From the NCBI GenBank assembly GCA_013812385.1, contig JACCTM010000044.1:1-13379 (forward strand): a DNA stretch of 13,379 nucleotides. The letters run 5' to 3'. The translations under genes and the position numbers were made by a program. The notes beneath the pieces are model-generated. The model did not search any database and was not told the origin of the DNA. It saw nothing but the letters and a program-made list of their open reading frames with translations. Within the stretch, counting starts at the first letter, position 1; each line of letters starts with the position of its first letter. This DNA comes from Geodermatophilaceae bacterium. Its GTDB lineage: Bacteria; Actinomycetota; Actinomycetes; Mycobacteriales; Geodermatophilaceae. This document shows positions 1 through 7,226 of the stretch, piece after piece.

Positions 1-522
1 CGGCATGCCGGGCACGCCGACTTGGAGGACAGTGCGGCGGCTGACCCGCTGGAGCAGCAGGCCAAGGCCAAGAACCTCAACTACGTCAAGCTGGACGGCC
101 AGGTTGGCATCATCGGCAACGGTGCCGGGCTGGTGATGTCCACATTGGACGTCGTCGCCTACTCCGGCGAGGAGTTCGGGGGCGTCAAGCCGGCCAACTT
201 CCTCGACATCGGGGGCGGGGCCTCGGCGCAGGTGATGGCCGACGGACTGGGCATCATCCTGTCGGATCCGTCGGTTCGCAGCGTCTTCGTCAATGTCTTC
301 GGGGGGATCACCGCCTGCGATGCGGTCGCCGACGGAATCGTCGCGGCTCTCGGCCTGCTCGGGGACTCCGCGACCAAGCCAATCGTCGTACGGCTGGACG
401 GCAACAACGTCGAGGAGGGTCGCCGCATTCTGGACGAGGCGGCGCATCCCCTCGTCGAACAGGTGGACACCATGGACGGCGCCGCCCGGCGAGCTGCCGA
501 ACTCGCTGCTGCGGACAAGTAG
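1..522 (+). CDS. sucC: Succinyl-CoA synthetase (ADP/GDP-forming) beta subunit, 3' part
   Basis: The frame is open from the first base, so the gene begins upstream of the window. The visible 173 residues are the C-terminal ligase domain of the ATP-grasp beta subunit, which with SucD converts succinyl-CoA to succinate and makes a nucleoside triphosphate in the TCA cycle. Seen directly: [34 protein letters not shown] and [11 protein letters not shown], all hallmark blocks of this domain; the acidic FGGIT region faces the SucD active site in known structures. The usual length is about 390 residues, so roughly 44 percent is present. The nucleotide-binding ATP-grasp part is outside the window, so ADP versus GDP preference cannot be judged. 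The stop is 15 bases before sucD, whose ribosome binding site lies just after it, so the two are surely one operon. A TTG at 22 is an internal codon, not the start. Confidence 0.97.
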   Translation, partial: RHAGHADLEDSAAADPLEQQAKAKNLNYVKLDGQVGIIGNGAGLVMSTLDVVAYSGEEFGGVKPANFLDIGGGASAQVMADGLGIILSDPSVRSVFVNVFGGITACDAVADGIVAALGLLGDSATKPIVVRLDGNNVEEGRRILDEAAHPLVEQVDTMDGAARRAAELAAADK

Positions 523-537
523 AGGAGCCGTACCCGA

Positions 538-1425
538 ATGTCGATCTTTCTGAGTGAAAACAGCAAGGTCATCGTCCAAGGCATGACCGGCTCCGAGGGC
601 AGCAAGCACACCCGGCGGATGCTGGCATCAGGGACGGCGATCGTCGGCGGCGTGACGCCGGGCAAGGGTGGTCAGAGCGCAGACTTCGACGGACGCGCCC
701 TTCCGGTGTTCGACTCGGTGGCCGATGCGATCGCGCAGACCGCCGCCGATGTCACCGTGATCTTCGTCCCCCCGAAGTTCGCCAAGTCCGCGGTGATCGA
801 GGCGGTGGATGCGGGAATCGGGCTCGCGGTGGTGATCACCGAGGGCATTCCGATCCACGACTCCACCGCCTTCTGGGCGCATGCGCAGGGCGGCCTCACC
901 CGGATCATCGGGCCGAACTGCCCTGGCGTGATCTCACCCGGTCGTTCCAACGCGGGAATCATCCCCGCCAACATCGCGGGCAAGGGCCGGATCGGGCTGG
1001 TCAGCAAGTCCGGCACGCTGACCTATCAGATGATGTACGAGCTGCGAGACATCGGCTTCTCCACTGCCGTCGGCATCGGCGGCGACCCGGTCATCGGCAC
1101 CACCCACATCGACTGCCTGGAAGCATTCGAGGCCGACCCCGACACCGAGGCGATCGTGATGATCGGCGAGATCGGTGGCGATGCCGAGGAGCGGGCTGCC
1201 GATTTCATCGCAGCCAACCTGACCAAGCCAGTGGTCGGGTACGTCGCGGGCTTCACCGCCCCCGAGGGCAAGACGATGGGCCACGCCGGCGCGATCGTGT
1301 CCGGCTCCTCGGGTACGGCCCAGGCGAAGAAGGAAGCGTTGGAAGCAGCTGGGGTGCAGGTCGGCAAGACCCCGTCGGAGACAGCGCAGTTGCTGCGTGA
1401 GCTGGTGGGCTCCATCTCCGGCTGA
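538..1425 (+). CDS. sucD: Succinyl-CoA synthetase alpha subunit
   Basis: This 295-residue protein has the normal full length. SucD binds CoA in an N-terminal Rossmann domain and carries the phosphorylated histidine that relays phosphate to the nucleotide site of SucC. Seen: the CoA-binding TGSEGSKHT near residues 17-25, the GPNCPGVI loop at 125-132, [12 protein letters not shown] at 153-164, GEIGG with Glu211, and the phospho-histidine motif [14 protein letters not shown] with His249. All expected catalytic residues are intact. The start ATG at 538 is set by a strong Shine-Dalgarno (AGAGGAG at 521-527) placed immediately behind the sucC stop, so it is co-transcribed and probably co-translated with sucC to make equal amounts of both subunits. 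A 179-base gap follows before the next gene. Confidence 0.98.
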   Translation: MSIFLSENSKVIVQGMTGSEGSKHTRRMLASGTAIVGGVTPGKGGQSADFDGRALPVFDSVADAIAQTAADVTVIFVPPKFAKSAVIEAVDAGIGLAVVITEGIPIHDSTAFWAHAQGGLTRIIGPNCPGVISPGRSNAGIIPANIAGKGRIGLVSKSGTLTYQMMYELRDIGFSTAVGIGGDPVIGTTHIDCLEAFEADPDTEAIVMIGEIGGDAEERAADFIAANLTKPVVGYVAGFTAPEGKTMGHAGAIVSGSSGTAQAKKEALEAAGVQVGKTPSETAQLLRELVGSISG

Positions 1426-1504
1426 GTACTAGCAGAGATGGGCACAGCGCTGACGGTCATGGCACTCATGGGCGCGGCCCCTTGCCCGTCCTGGGCATAC
1501 CCAG

Positions 1505-1533
1505 CATGCTGAGGCGCGCAGTGCATCAGCATG
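1505..1533. repeat. 8-bp perfect inverted repeat downstream of sucD
   Basis: CATGCTGA (1505-1512) and TCAGCATG (1526-1533) are exact reverse complements separated by 13 bases. It lies in the 179-base sucD/membrane-protein gap, 80 bases after the sucD stop and about 70 before the next start. There is no T-run after it, and the stem is AT-richer than the actinobacterial terminator seen at 2753. It could be an operator for the downstream gene or a weak transcript-end hairpin. The rest of the 1426-1604 gap shows no clear coding potential. Confidence 0.45.
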
Positions 1534-1604
1534 TGAGATTGCGGTACTGAGAAGATGCGCAACGGCAGTCGCCACCCGGCGGCGTAGGCGAAGGAGTGGA
1601 AGCG

Positions 1605-2702
1605 ATGACTGCACCCGGCAGCGGACCCGGATCCCCAGGGGGGTACGGCCAACAGCCCGGTGGATCGCAGCCCGGCGGGTTCGGCCAGCAGCCACCCGGC
1701 CAGCAGCCGGGCTATGGGCAGCAGGGGCAAGGTGGCCAGCCGGGACCGGGTGGCCAGCCGGGACCCGGTGGGCCGCCCGGTTATGGCCAACCGCCCGGCG
1801 GACCGCCCGGATACGGGGGAGGGCATCCCCAGCAGCCCTCCTACGGTGCGCCCGGTCAGTACCCCAGCCATGGTCCGGGCAGCAGCAGCGGCACCTCGTT
1901 TGACATGAAGTCCCTCACAACGCCGGACTGGCTCATCATCGGCGGCGGCCTGCTGTTCTTCATCGTCAGCTTCCTTCCGTGGGCCACCGTCGATTTCTGC
2001 GATGACGTGCCGGCCGAGCTCGCCTCTGACTGCAGCCAGTCCGGCAACGCCTGGAGCGTCTCCGGTTTGCTCGGGTTCGCGGCCGTACTCCTGCTGCTCG
2101 GCGCCATCGCGGTGATCGTCAAGGCACTCAACGTCCTGCCGAAGAGCTTTCCCATGCACTTCGTAACCGCCGGGCTCGGCCTACTTGCGGCCATCTTCTT
2201 CCTCATCGGCTTCCTGGACATCCTTACCGCGGAGGACGGCTTCGGGTTCAACGTCGGGCCCGCGTTCGGGCTCTGGCTCGGCCTGCTGGCGCTGCTGATC
2301 TTCCTCGCCGGCGTGGTGATGTCCTTCATGAAAGCTGGCGGCACGAAGTCTTTGCAGGGTGGGCTGAACAAGTTGCAGCAGAACGCTGCCCAAGGAGGCC
2401 AGCAGCAGGGTTATGGCCAGCCGGGCCAGCAGGCGCCGGGCGGATACGGCCAGCCGGGGCAGCAGGCACCCGGGGCATATGGACAGTCCGGTCCGCAAGG
2501 GCCCGGTCAACCGGGGCCTGGCGCGTACGGACAACCCGGCCAGCAGGCACCCGGTGCGAGCTACGGTCAGCCGCCACACACTGGAGGCAACCCGGCGCAG
2601 GGACAATCCTCAGGCCCGGGTGCTGGCTTCAGCCCGGCCCCGCCGCCGCCGTACGGCTCGAGTCCACCGGCCGGTGGTACGGGCGGTCCGCCGCAACACT
2701 GA
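1605..2702 (+). CDS. Four-helix membrane protein with Gly/Gln/Pro/Tyr-rich N- and C-terminal tails (Rv0954-like position)
   Basis: This 365-residue protein has three parts. Residues 1-100 are low-complexity, built of GYGQQPGG / GGQPGP-like units, including an exact-frame 18-bp tandem duplication at 1731-1766. Residues about 109-242 hold four membrane helices (about 109-128, 152-175, 186-208, 219-242). Residues 250-365 are again low-complexity with three copies of YGQPGQQAPG and a final Pro-rich stretch. With four helices both tails must lie on the same side, presumably the cytoplasm. The loop after helix 1 carries Cys132 and Cys143. The start is ATG 1605, eight bases after GAAGGAG; an in-frame GTG at 1596 overlaps that site and is rejected. 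The gene sits between sucD and perM, where M. tuberculosis has Rv0954, a Gly/Gln/Tyr-tailed four-helix protein (DUF5336) linked to the divisome. That role is inference from architecture and synteny. A strong terminator follows. Confidence 0.85.
   Translation: MTAPGSGPGSPGGYGQQPGGSQPGGFGQQPPGQQPGYGQQGQGGQPGPGGQPGPGGPPGYGQPPGGPPGYGGGHPQQPSYGAPGQYPSHGPGSSSGTSFDMKSLTTPDWLIIGGGLLFFIVSFLPWATVDFCDDVPAELASDCSQSGNAWSVSGLLGFAAVLLLLGAIAVIVKALNVLPKSFPMHFVTAGLGLLAAIFFLIGFLDILTAEDGFGFNVGPAFGLWLGLLALLIFLAGVVMSFMKAGGTKSLQGGLNKLQQNAAQGGQQQGYGQPGQQAPGGYGQPGQQAPGAYGQSGPQGPGQPGPGAYGQPGQQAPGASYGQPPHTGGNPAQGQSSGPGAGFSPAPPPPYGSSPPAGGTGGPPQH
2412..2564 (+). repeat. In-frame repeat encoding YGQPGQQAPG units
   Basis: Residues 270-320 of the preceding membrane protein contain three copies of YGQPGQQAPG, an interrupted degenerate copy (YGQSGPQGPG...) and a final YGQPP. 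The copies differ at the nucleotide level mostly in third codon positions, so the protein pattern appears to be selected rather than recently duplicated. Confidence 0.8.
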
Positions 2703-2752
2703 GGCTCGCCGCTGCTCGGAGGAGACCAACACACGCACGACATGCGTGGCCG

Positions 2753-2784
2753 GAGGGCGCTGGAGCGAAAGCTCCGGCGCCCTC
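2753..2784 (+). terminator. Strong hairpin terminator with GAAA tetraloop
   Basis: The left arm at 2753-2766 pairs with the right arm at 2771-2784 around a GAAA tetraloop. All 14 positions pair, one (2761/2776) as G-U. It begins 51 bases after the membrane-protein stop. There is no long T-run after it, only TGCTGTGCGCTGTCTC, which is common for GC-rich actinobacterial terminators. It should isolate the gene at 1605-2702 from the one at 2899, implying a separate promoter for the latter within 2785-2898, where I see no convincing -35/-10 pair. Confidence 0.85.
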
Positions 2785-2898
2785 TGCTGTGCGCTGTCTC
2801 TATATGCTGAGAACTGGCCAGCCATGGTCGAGTTGGGTGCGCCATACCTGACATCTGGCGTCAACCCGGACGCCGGAGCCGAGCGCGGGGGTCCGGAG

Positions 2899-3525
2899 AT
2901 GACGTCGTTCGAGAACGCCGGAGCGCACCCTCGTGGCACTGCTCCCAGCGCCGGTCAGCGGTCACGTGTCGGCGACATCCTCTTCGCGGCAGGTGGACTG
3001 CTGTTCGTCGTCGGCAGTTTCCTGACCTGGATCTATCTCGATTTCCCCTCGATTCCGGGTCTCGAGTTCGGAAGTCCGTGCGCTGACATCGCCGACCCGC
3101 AGTTCCGGGCGACCTGCGAGGAGACCTTCGGCGTCTCGTCGAGTTCAGCCCCGACTGGCTTCTCGACCAACGCCTGGGACCTGGTCCTCACGTCGGTTGC
3201 CGCGCTGCTGATGGTCCTGGGCACGTTGGTGGCCGCGGGTCTGGCGCTGCGGGGGCTCCCTGCGAACCCGACGCTGCGCCGAGGCCTGACGACAGCCATC
3301 CTCGTGGTTGACATCATCATCGTGAACTTCGTCAGCTCGGTGGATTTCAGCGCACTCGGGCAGCGCTTCCTCGACGAGTCGCTGGGCGACCTGGCCGGAG
3401 CCGGCACCCCGGGCCTGGCCCTGGGTGTGGGATTCTGGTTGGCGCTGGGGGGCCTTGTTGCAGCTAACGCGGGCGTCCTTGTCGCACACGGCATGTTGGG
3501 TCCGCGGAGGCAAGCCTCCAGCTGA
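2899..3525 (+). CDS. Small four-helix membrane protein, likely paralogue of the protein at 1605-2702
   Basis: This 208-residue protein has predicted helices at about 24-47, 94-118, 128-148 and 172-196. Helix 1 (GGLLFVVGSFLTW) closely matches helix 1 of the upstream protein (GGLLFFIVSFLPW). In both, the next loop has an acidic-aromatic start (LDF / VDF), two cysteines (Cys61 and Cys73 here) and the tripeptide NAW just before helix 2. Helix 4 also resembles its counterpart (GFWLALGGLVAANAG versus GLWLGLLALLIFLAG). It lacks the Gly/Gln tails. ATG 2899 is preferred because a G-run at 2887-2891 lies seven bases upstream and the protein then begins with a short polar tail; an in-frame ATG at 2824 would add 25 residues with no membrane or domain signal. 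The function is unknown; proximity to the perM-like gene suggests an envelope role. Confidence 0.8.
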   Translation: MTSFENAGAHPRGTAPSAGQRSRVGDILFAAGGLLFVVGSFLTWIYLDFPSIPGLEFGSPCADIADPQFRATCEETFGVSSSSAPTGFSTNAWDLVLTSVAALLMVLGTLVAAGLALRGLPANPTLRRGLTTAILVVDIIIVNFVSSVDFSALGQRFLDESLGDLAGAGTPGLALGVGFWLALGGLVAANAGVLVAHGMLGPRRQASS

Positions 3526-3529
3526 GATC

Positions 3530-3588
3530 GGCGGCGGTACCGGACCTGTACGACGGCGCTGTCGGCGCGCCTGCCTCGTACCGTCGCC
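3530..3588 (+). repeat. Two-tier inverted repeat between the membrane-protein gene and perM-like gene
   Basis: The 11-base arm 3530-3540 pairs completely with 3578-3588 (one G-U). Inside it GGCGC (3555-3559) can pair with GCGCC (3567-3571). The structure fills nearly all of the gap between the upstream stop (3525) and the chosen start at 3610. It could be a terminator lacking a U-tract, a leader structure for the perM-purN-purH unit, or an mRNA stability element; the sequence does not decide which. Confidence 0.4.
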
Positions 3589-3609
3589 ACCGCCTTGCAT
3601 GGTGGGGAC

Positions 3610-4830
3610 GTGACCTCCGTACTCACCAGATGGTTGGCGGCACCGGATCGCCGGGCCACCCCAGCTGCCGAGCCGCCCGCCGGTGCAGGCGCCGGACTGC
3701 TGCTCACCGGGGTCGTGGCCGGACTCGGCGCGGCCGCGGCCGGGCTGGTGATCTTCGCTGCGGTGATCGGCCTGGCCTGGATCGTCGAACCCGCCATCGG
3801 GGGCTCCGTCCTCGGCCCCGGCCGGCTCTCGGTCCAGGCCTGGCTGGTGGGCCACGGCGCGGACGTGGTCGCTGGTGACGTGCTCGTTGCGATCACTCCG
3901 ATGGGCCTGAGCGCTCTGCTGGCCATCTGCTGCTGGTGTGCCGCCTGCTGGGCGGGGAGACGTACGCAGGTGCACGATCTGGCTCAGCTGGCCAGAGTGC
4001 TCGGCGGACTCGTCATCGCTTACACCGCAGTCGGGCTGGGACTCGTGCTGATCGGTGCGACCTCCGGTGCCGAGATCGGGTTCGGTTCAGCTGTTCCCGG
4101 AATCGTCGCACTGAGTGGCGTCGCGGGGGCCTGCGGTCTGCTGCGCACAGCGGGCCACGGCCGGCTGCTGCACGACCTCGTGCCCTTTCCGTCCCGAGCG
4201 GTGCTGTCCGGCGCGGGCGCCGGGGCACTCGCTCTGGCCGCAGCTGGGGTGGGCACCGTCGGGATCTCGGTAGCCGTGGACCGAGCCGGGTTCGCGACGC
4301 TCACCGAAAGTTTGGCGCCAACCTGGAGCGCCGGCCTCGGGCTGTTCGTCCTCAGCGTGTTGCTACTGCCCAACGCTGCCCTGTACGCGGTGGCGGTTCT
4401 GCTCGGACCCGGGTTTGCCGTCGGAGCCGGTACGACGGTGTCCGCCTTCGGGGTGACGTTGGGCCTGGTACCTGGGCTGCCGTTGAACGCCGCCCTGCCG
4501 GATGGCGCGGCGGTGCCGTTGGGCGCCCTGCTCGGGCTGGTCGTTCCCCTCCTTTGCGGACTGGCCGTGGGGGTGGTAGTGGCACGACGGCTCGACGACG
4601 AGGTAACCGCGTTGCGAGCGGCGGGCTGGGCGGTGGCCGCCGGAATGCTGCTGGCGCTCGGAATCGGCCTGGCGCAATGGTTGGCCGGCGGTTCCTTGGG
4701 AGAGGACGGACTGGCGACCATCGGGGCGTCCCCCATGGCCACCGCCGTCGTTGCCGCCGGGATGCTGGCTCTCCCGGCCGGTCTGTCGGCTGCGGTCCTG
4801 CGGCGACGGCACCTGTCACGGCGGCGCTGA
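3610..4830 (+). CDS. perM: DUF6350 / PerM-like polytopic membrane protein
   Basis: This integral membrane protein of 406 residues has about nine hydrophobic helices, a short basic N-terminus and a basic C-terminal end (RRRHLSRRR). The block LGPGFAVGAGTTVSAFGV followed by LGLVPGLPL, about residues 265-292, is the signature I recognise for the DUF6350 family. In M. tuberculosis the family member PerM (Rv0955) lies directly upstream of purN, as here, and is reported to support cell division through FtsB; that function is transferred by family and synteny. The GTG at 3610 is preferred, preceded by GGTGG at 3601-3605. A TTG at 3595 would add five residues and has no Shine-Dalgarno. The purN start is only 20 bases after the stop, so the two are probably co-transcribed. 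No catalytic motif is visible. Confidence 0.85.
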   Translation: MTSVLTRWLAAPDRRATPAAEPPAGAGAGLLLTGVVAGLGAAAAGLVIFAAVIGLAWIVEPAIGGSVLGPGRLSVQAWLVGHGADVVAGDVLVAITPMGLSALLAICCWCAACWAGRRTQVHDLAQLARVLGGLVIAYTAVGLGLVLIGATSGAEIGFGSAVPGIVALSGVAGACGLLRTAGHGRLLHDLVPFPSRAVLSGAGAGALALAAAGVGTVGISVAVDRAGFATLTESLAPTWSAGLGLFVLSVLLLPNAALYAVAVLLGPGFAVGAGTTVSAFGVTLGLVPGLPLNAALPDGAAVPLGALLGLVVPLLCGLAVGVVVARRLDDEVTALRAAGWAVAAGMLLALGIGLAQWLAGGSLGEDGLATIGASPMATAVVAAGMLALPAGLSAAVLRRRHLSRRR

Positions 4831-4850
4831 CGGCGGTTAGGGTGCTGGCC

Positions 4851-5450
4851 GTGCCCGCCCGGTTGGTCGTCCTGGCTTCGGGAGCAGGAACGCTGCTGCA
4901 GGCTCTGCTCGACGCCCAGACTGATCCTGGCTTCCCTGGGGAGGTCGTTGCGGTCGTCTCCGAGCGGGCCGATGCCCAGGCATTGGTACGAGCCGCACGG
5001 CACGGCGTTACCGCCGAAGTGGTGCCGATGGCTGATTTCGAGGACCGAGGCGCATGGAATCGGGCGCTGGCCGACACAGTCGCGGCTCACCGACCGGATC
5101 TGGTCGTGTTGGCCGGGTTCATGAAGATTCTCAGCCCAGAGTTCCTGCGCCGCTTCCAGGGCCGGATCATCAACACCCATCCCGGACTGCTGCCCGCCTA
5201 CCCCGGAGCGCACGCCGTACGCGACGCGCTCGAAGCGGGTGCCTCGATCACCGGCGCCAGCGTGCTCTGGGTGGACGAAGGAGTCGATACCGGGGCCGCG
5301 ATTGCGCAGACCGAAGTGCCGGTATTAGTCGGCGACGACGAATCGAGTCTGCACGAGCGGATCAAGGTCGTGGAGCGAGAGATGCTGGTCCATGTCGTGT
5401 CCGAACTACTGACCCCCCCGCGCGCTTCGGCCCCCGGGTTTCGGGCATGA
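4851..5450 (+). CDS. purN: Phosphoribosylglycinamide formyltransferase
   Basis: This 199-residue cytosolic enzyme transfers a formyl group from 10-formyl-tetrahydrofolate to GAR in step 3 of purine synthesis. Seen: an N-terminal Rossmann strand with SGAGTLLQ (10-17), [12 protein letters not shown] (88-99), the catalytic [12 protein letters not shown] with Asn108 and His110, and VDEGVDTG with catalytic Asp146. The length is normal. In E. coli the Gly-rich loop reads GSNLQ and its Asn helps hold the substrate phosphate; here Leu15 replaces it, a change I recall from other actinobacterial PurN proteins. The GTG start at 4851 gives the standard [10 protein letters not shown] beginning and has AGGG at 4839-4842 eight bases upstream; an in-frame GTG at 4842 is possible. 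The stop overlaps the purH start, indicating translational coupling. Confidence 0.97.
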   Translation: MPARLVVLASGAGTLLQALLDAQTDPGFPGEVVAVVSERADAQALVRAARHGVTAEVVPMADFEDRGAWNRALADTVAAHRPDLVVLAGFMKILSPEFLRRFQGRIINTHPGLLPAYPGAHAVRDALEAGASITGASVLWVDEGVDTGAAIAQTEVPVLVGDDESSLHERIKVVEREMLVHVVSELLTPPRASAPGFRA

Positions 5451-6991
5451 CGCGGATGGCCGTTCGCAGGGCCTTGATCGGCGTGTACGACAAGACCGGC
5501 GTAGACGAACTGGCAACCGGGCTGGTCGCAGCCGGGGTCGAGATCGTCTCGACCGGAGGGACCGCACGACGCCTGCAGGAACTCGGCATCCCGGTGACTC
5601 CGGTCGAGGCCGTCACCGGATTTCCGGAGGTTCTCGACGGACGGGTCAAGACGCTGCATCCCGCAGTGCACGCCGCAATTCTGGCGGACCGACGCAAGCC
5701 CGAACACGTTGCTGTGTTGCAGGATCTGGGTATCCAGCCCTTCGACCTCGTCATCGTGAACCTGTACCCGTTCCGGGAGACTGTGGCTTCGGGTATGGCG
5801 CCGGAGGAATGCATCGAACAGATCGACATTGGCGGACCGGCGATGGTGCGCGCGGCAGCCAAGAACCATTCGTCGGTTGCGGTTGTGGTCGATCCGGGCC
5901 GCTACGGCGAGGTCCTGACGGCGGTCCGCGCTGGTGGTTTCACTCTCGCCCAGCGGCAGGCCCTGGCCGCAGATGCCTTCCGGCACACGGCAAGCTATGA
6001 CATTGCCGTCGCCTCTTGGATGGGTAGCGTGCTCGCTGCGGACGAGTCGGGCTTTCCGTCCTGGGTGGCCGGATCCTGGGACCGGGTGGCTGTGCTCCGG
6101 TACGGCGAGAATCCCCATCAGCGCGCCGCGGTCTACCGACACTGGCGCGCAGGCCTCGCTCATGCCGAGCAGTTGCATGGAAAAGCGATGTCGTACAACA
6201 ACTTCGTCGACACCGATGCCGCCCTGCGCGCCGCCTTCGATCATGCGGAGACGTGCGTGGCGATCATCAAGCACGCCAACCCGTGCGGCATCGCCGTCGG
6301 AGCAGATGTGGCGCAGGCGCACCGCAAGGCGCACGCCTGCGACCCGGTGTCGGCCTTCGGTGGCGTGATCGCGGTCAACCGTGAGGTCGATCTCACCATG
6401 GCCGATCAGGTTGCAGAAATATTCACCGAAGTCGTCGTGGCCCCAGGCTTTTCCGACGAGGCGCTGGAAGTGCTCAAACAGAAGAGGGGTGTTCGGTTGC
6501 TCCGCCTCCCAGCGGCGGTCGCCGATCCGGTCGAGATGCGGGCGATCAGCGGCGGACTGCTCGTCCAGACCGGTGACCGGCTCGACGCACCCGGTGACGA
6601 TCCGGCGAGCTGGACGCTGGCCTGCGGACCCGCTGCCGACTCGGACACGATGACCGATCTCCGATTCGCTTGGCGGGCCGTACGTTCGGTGAAGAGCAAT
6701 GCGATCCTGCTGGCCGCTGACCGGGCAACCGTCGGGATCGGAATGGGGCAGGTCAATCGGGTCGACTCCGCCCGGCTTGCAGCGAGCCGCGCGGGGGACC
6801 GCGCCACCGGCTCGGTGGCCGCCTCGGATGCGTTCTTCCCCTTCCCGGACGGCCTGGAGGTGCTCACGTCGGCGGGTGTACGCGCGGTAGTGCAGCCAGG
6901 CGGGTCGGTCCGTGATGATGAGGTCATCGCGAGCGCAAGCGCAGCGGGCATGACGATGTATCTGACGTCCACCCGACACTTCTTGCACTGA
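5447..6991 (+). CDS. purH: Bifunctional AICAR formyltransferase / IMP cyclohydrolase
   Basis: This 514-residue protein has the usual length and performs the last two steps of IMP synthesis. The N-terminal MGS-fold cyclohydrolase covers about residues 1-195, with STGGTA (35-40), GRVKTLHP (65-72), NLYPF (105-109) and [15 protein letters not shown] (127-141). The AICAR transformylase domain follows, with RYGENPHQ (218-225), [11 protein letters not shown] (249-259), the catalytic Lys275-His276 in [22 protein letters not shown] (299-312), RSVKSNA (413-419), [10 protein letters not shown] (432-441), and the final [10 protein letters not shown] / [12 protein letters not shown] blocks. All key residues are present. 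The ATG overlaps the purN stop as ATGA, with only a weak Shine-Dalgarno, so translation is probably coupled to purN. An in-frame ATG at 5456 is a less likely alternative. PurN and PurH both use 10-formyl-THF, the product of the nearby folD gene. Confidence 0.98.
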   Translation: MTRMAVRRALIGVYDKTGVDELATGLVAAGVEIVSTGGTARRLQELGIPVTPVEAVTGFPEVLDGRVKTLHPAVHAAILADRRKPEHVAVLQDLGIQPFDLVIVNLYPFRETVASGMAPEECIEQIDIGGPAMVRAAAKNHSSVAVVVDPGRYGEVLTAVRAGGFTLAQRQALAADAFRHTASYDIAVASWMGSVLAADESGFPSWVAGSWDRVAVLRYGENPHQRAAVYRHWRAGLAHAEQLHGKAMSYNNFVDTDAALRAAFDHAETCVAIIKHANPCGIAVGADVAQAHRKAHACDPVSAFGGVIAVNREVDLTMADQVAEIFTEVVVAPGFSDEALEVLKQKRGVRLLRLPAAVADPVEMRAISGGLLVQTGDRLDAPGDDPASWTLACGPAADSDTMTDLRFAWRAVRSVKSNAILLAADRATVGIGMGQVNRVDSARLAASRAGDRATGSVAASDAFFPFPDGLEVLTSAGVRAVVQPGGSVRDDEVIASASAAGMTMYLTSTRHFLH

Positions 6992-7006
6992 CCGGCGGGT
7001 TCAGTC

Positions 7007-7214
7007 GTGACCGAGTTGCCGCAGCCCGGTGTCGAGCGGATCGACGAACAGTACGACGGTGTCGACTGGGACGGCCTAGACCTGACCGGGGAAAAACTCA
7101 ATGCCGCTCGGTTCACCGACACGGCCCGTACCGATCTGCGCCGCGCAGATCGACATGGCTCAAGCCCTGGCTCTGGCGATGTCCTACGGTGCCCTGATCG
7201 ATTCTCCGGACTGA
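7007..7214 (+). pseudogene. Remnant of a pentapeptide-repeat protein gene (internal segment lost)
   Basis: A GTG at 7007, seven bases after GGCGGG, opens a frame reading MTELPQPGVERIDEQYDG then VDWDGLDLTGEKLNAARF and TDLRRA. This is the amphipathic five-residue pattern (A/x-D/N-L/F-x-x) of pentapeptide-repeat proteins. After codon about 45 the pattern stops and the frame runs antisense into the next gene. In the +1 frame from 7143 the DNA encodes AQIDMAQALALAMSYGALID then SPD and TGA (7212-7214), which resembles the C-terminal end typical of this family. Head and tail therefore survive while the repeat body, usually well over 100 residues, is missing and the join is out of frame. The join falls in the perfect palindrome GATCTGCG-CCG-CGCAGATC (7133-7151). 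It is almost certainly non-functional. Family assignment of the tail is from memory and less certain than the head. Confidence 0.65.
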
Positions 7215-7226
7215 GCCGAGGCTCAG
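7211..7226. terminator. Short bidirectional hairpin covering both convergent stop codons
   Basis: CTGAGC-CGAG-GCTCAG is a perfect six-base stem with a tetraloop. The TGA ending the pentapeptide remnant (7212-7214) lies in the left arm, and the stop of the minus-strand gene (7223-7225) lies in the right arm. No T-run follows on either side, so it is a plausible but weak terminator for the convergent purH-side and minus-strand transcripts. Confidence 0.5.

Noticed and set aside
1026..2159. A 377-codon minus-strand frame across sucD and the membrane-protein gene
   Set aside because: It crosses two supported genes and the gap between them and has low-complexity composition arising from the Gly/Gln repeat DNA.
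5198..6988. A 596-codon open frame on the minus strand opposite purH
   Set aside because: PurH is unambiguous on the plus strand; high GC makes long antisense frames common. The antisense protein is Arg/His/Gly-rich with no recognisable domain.
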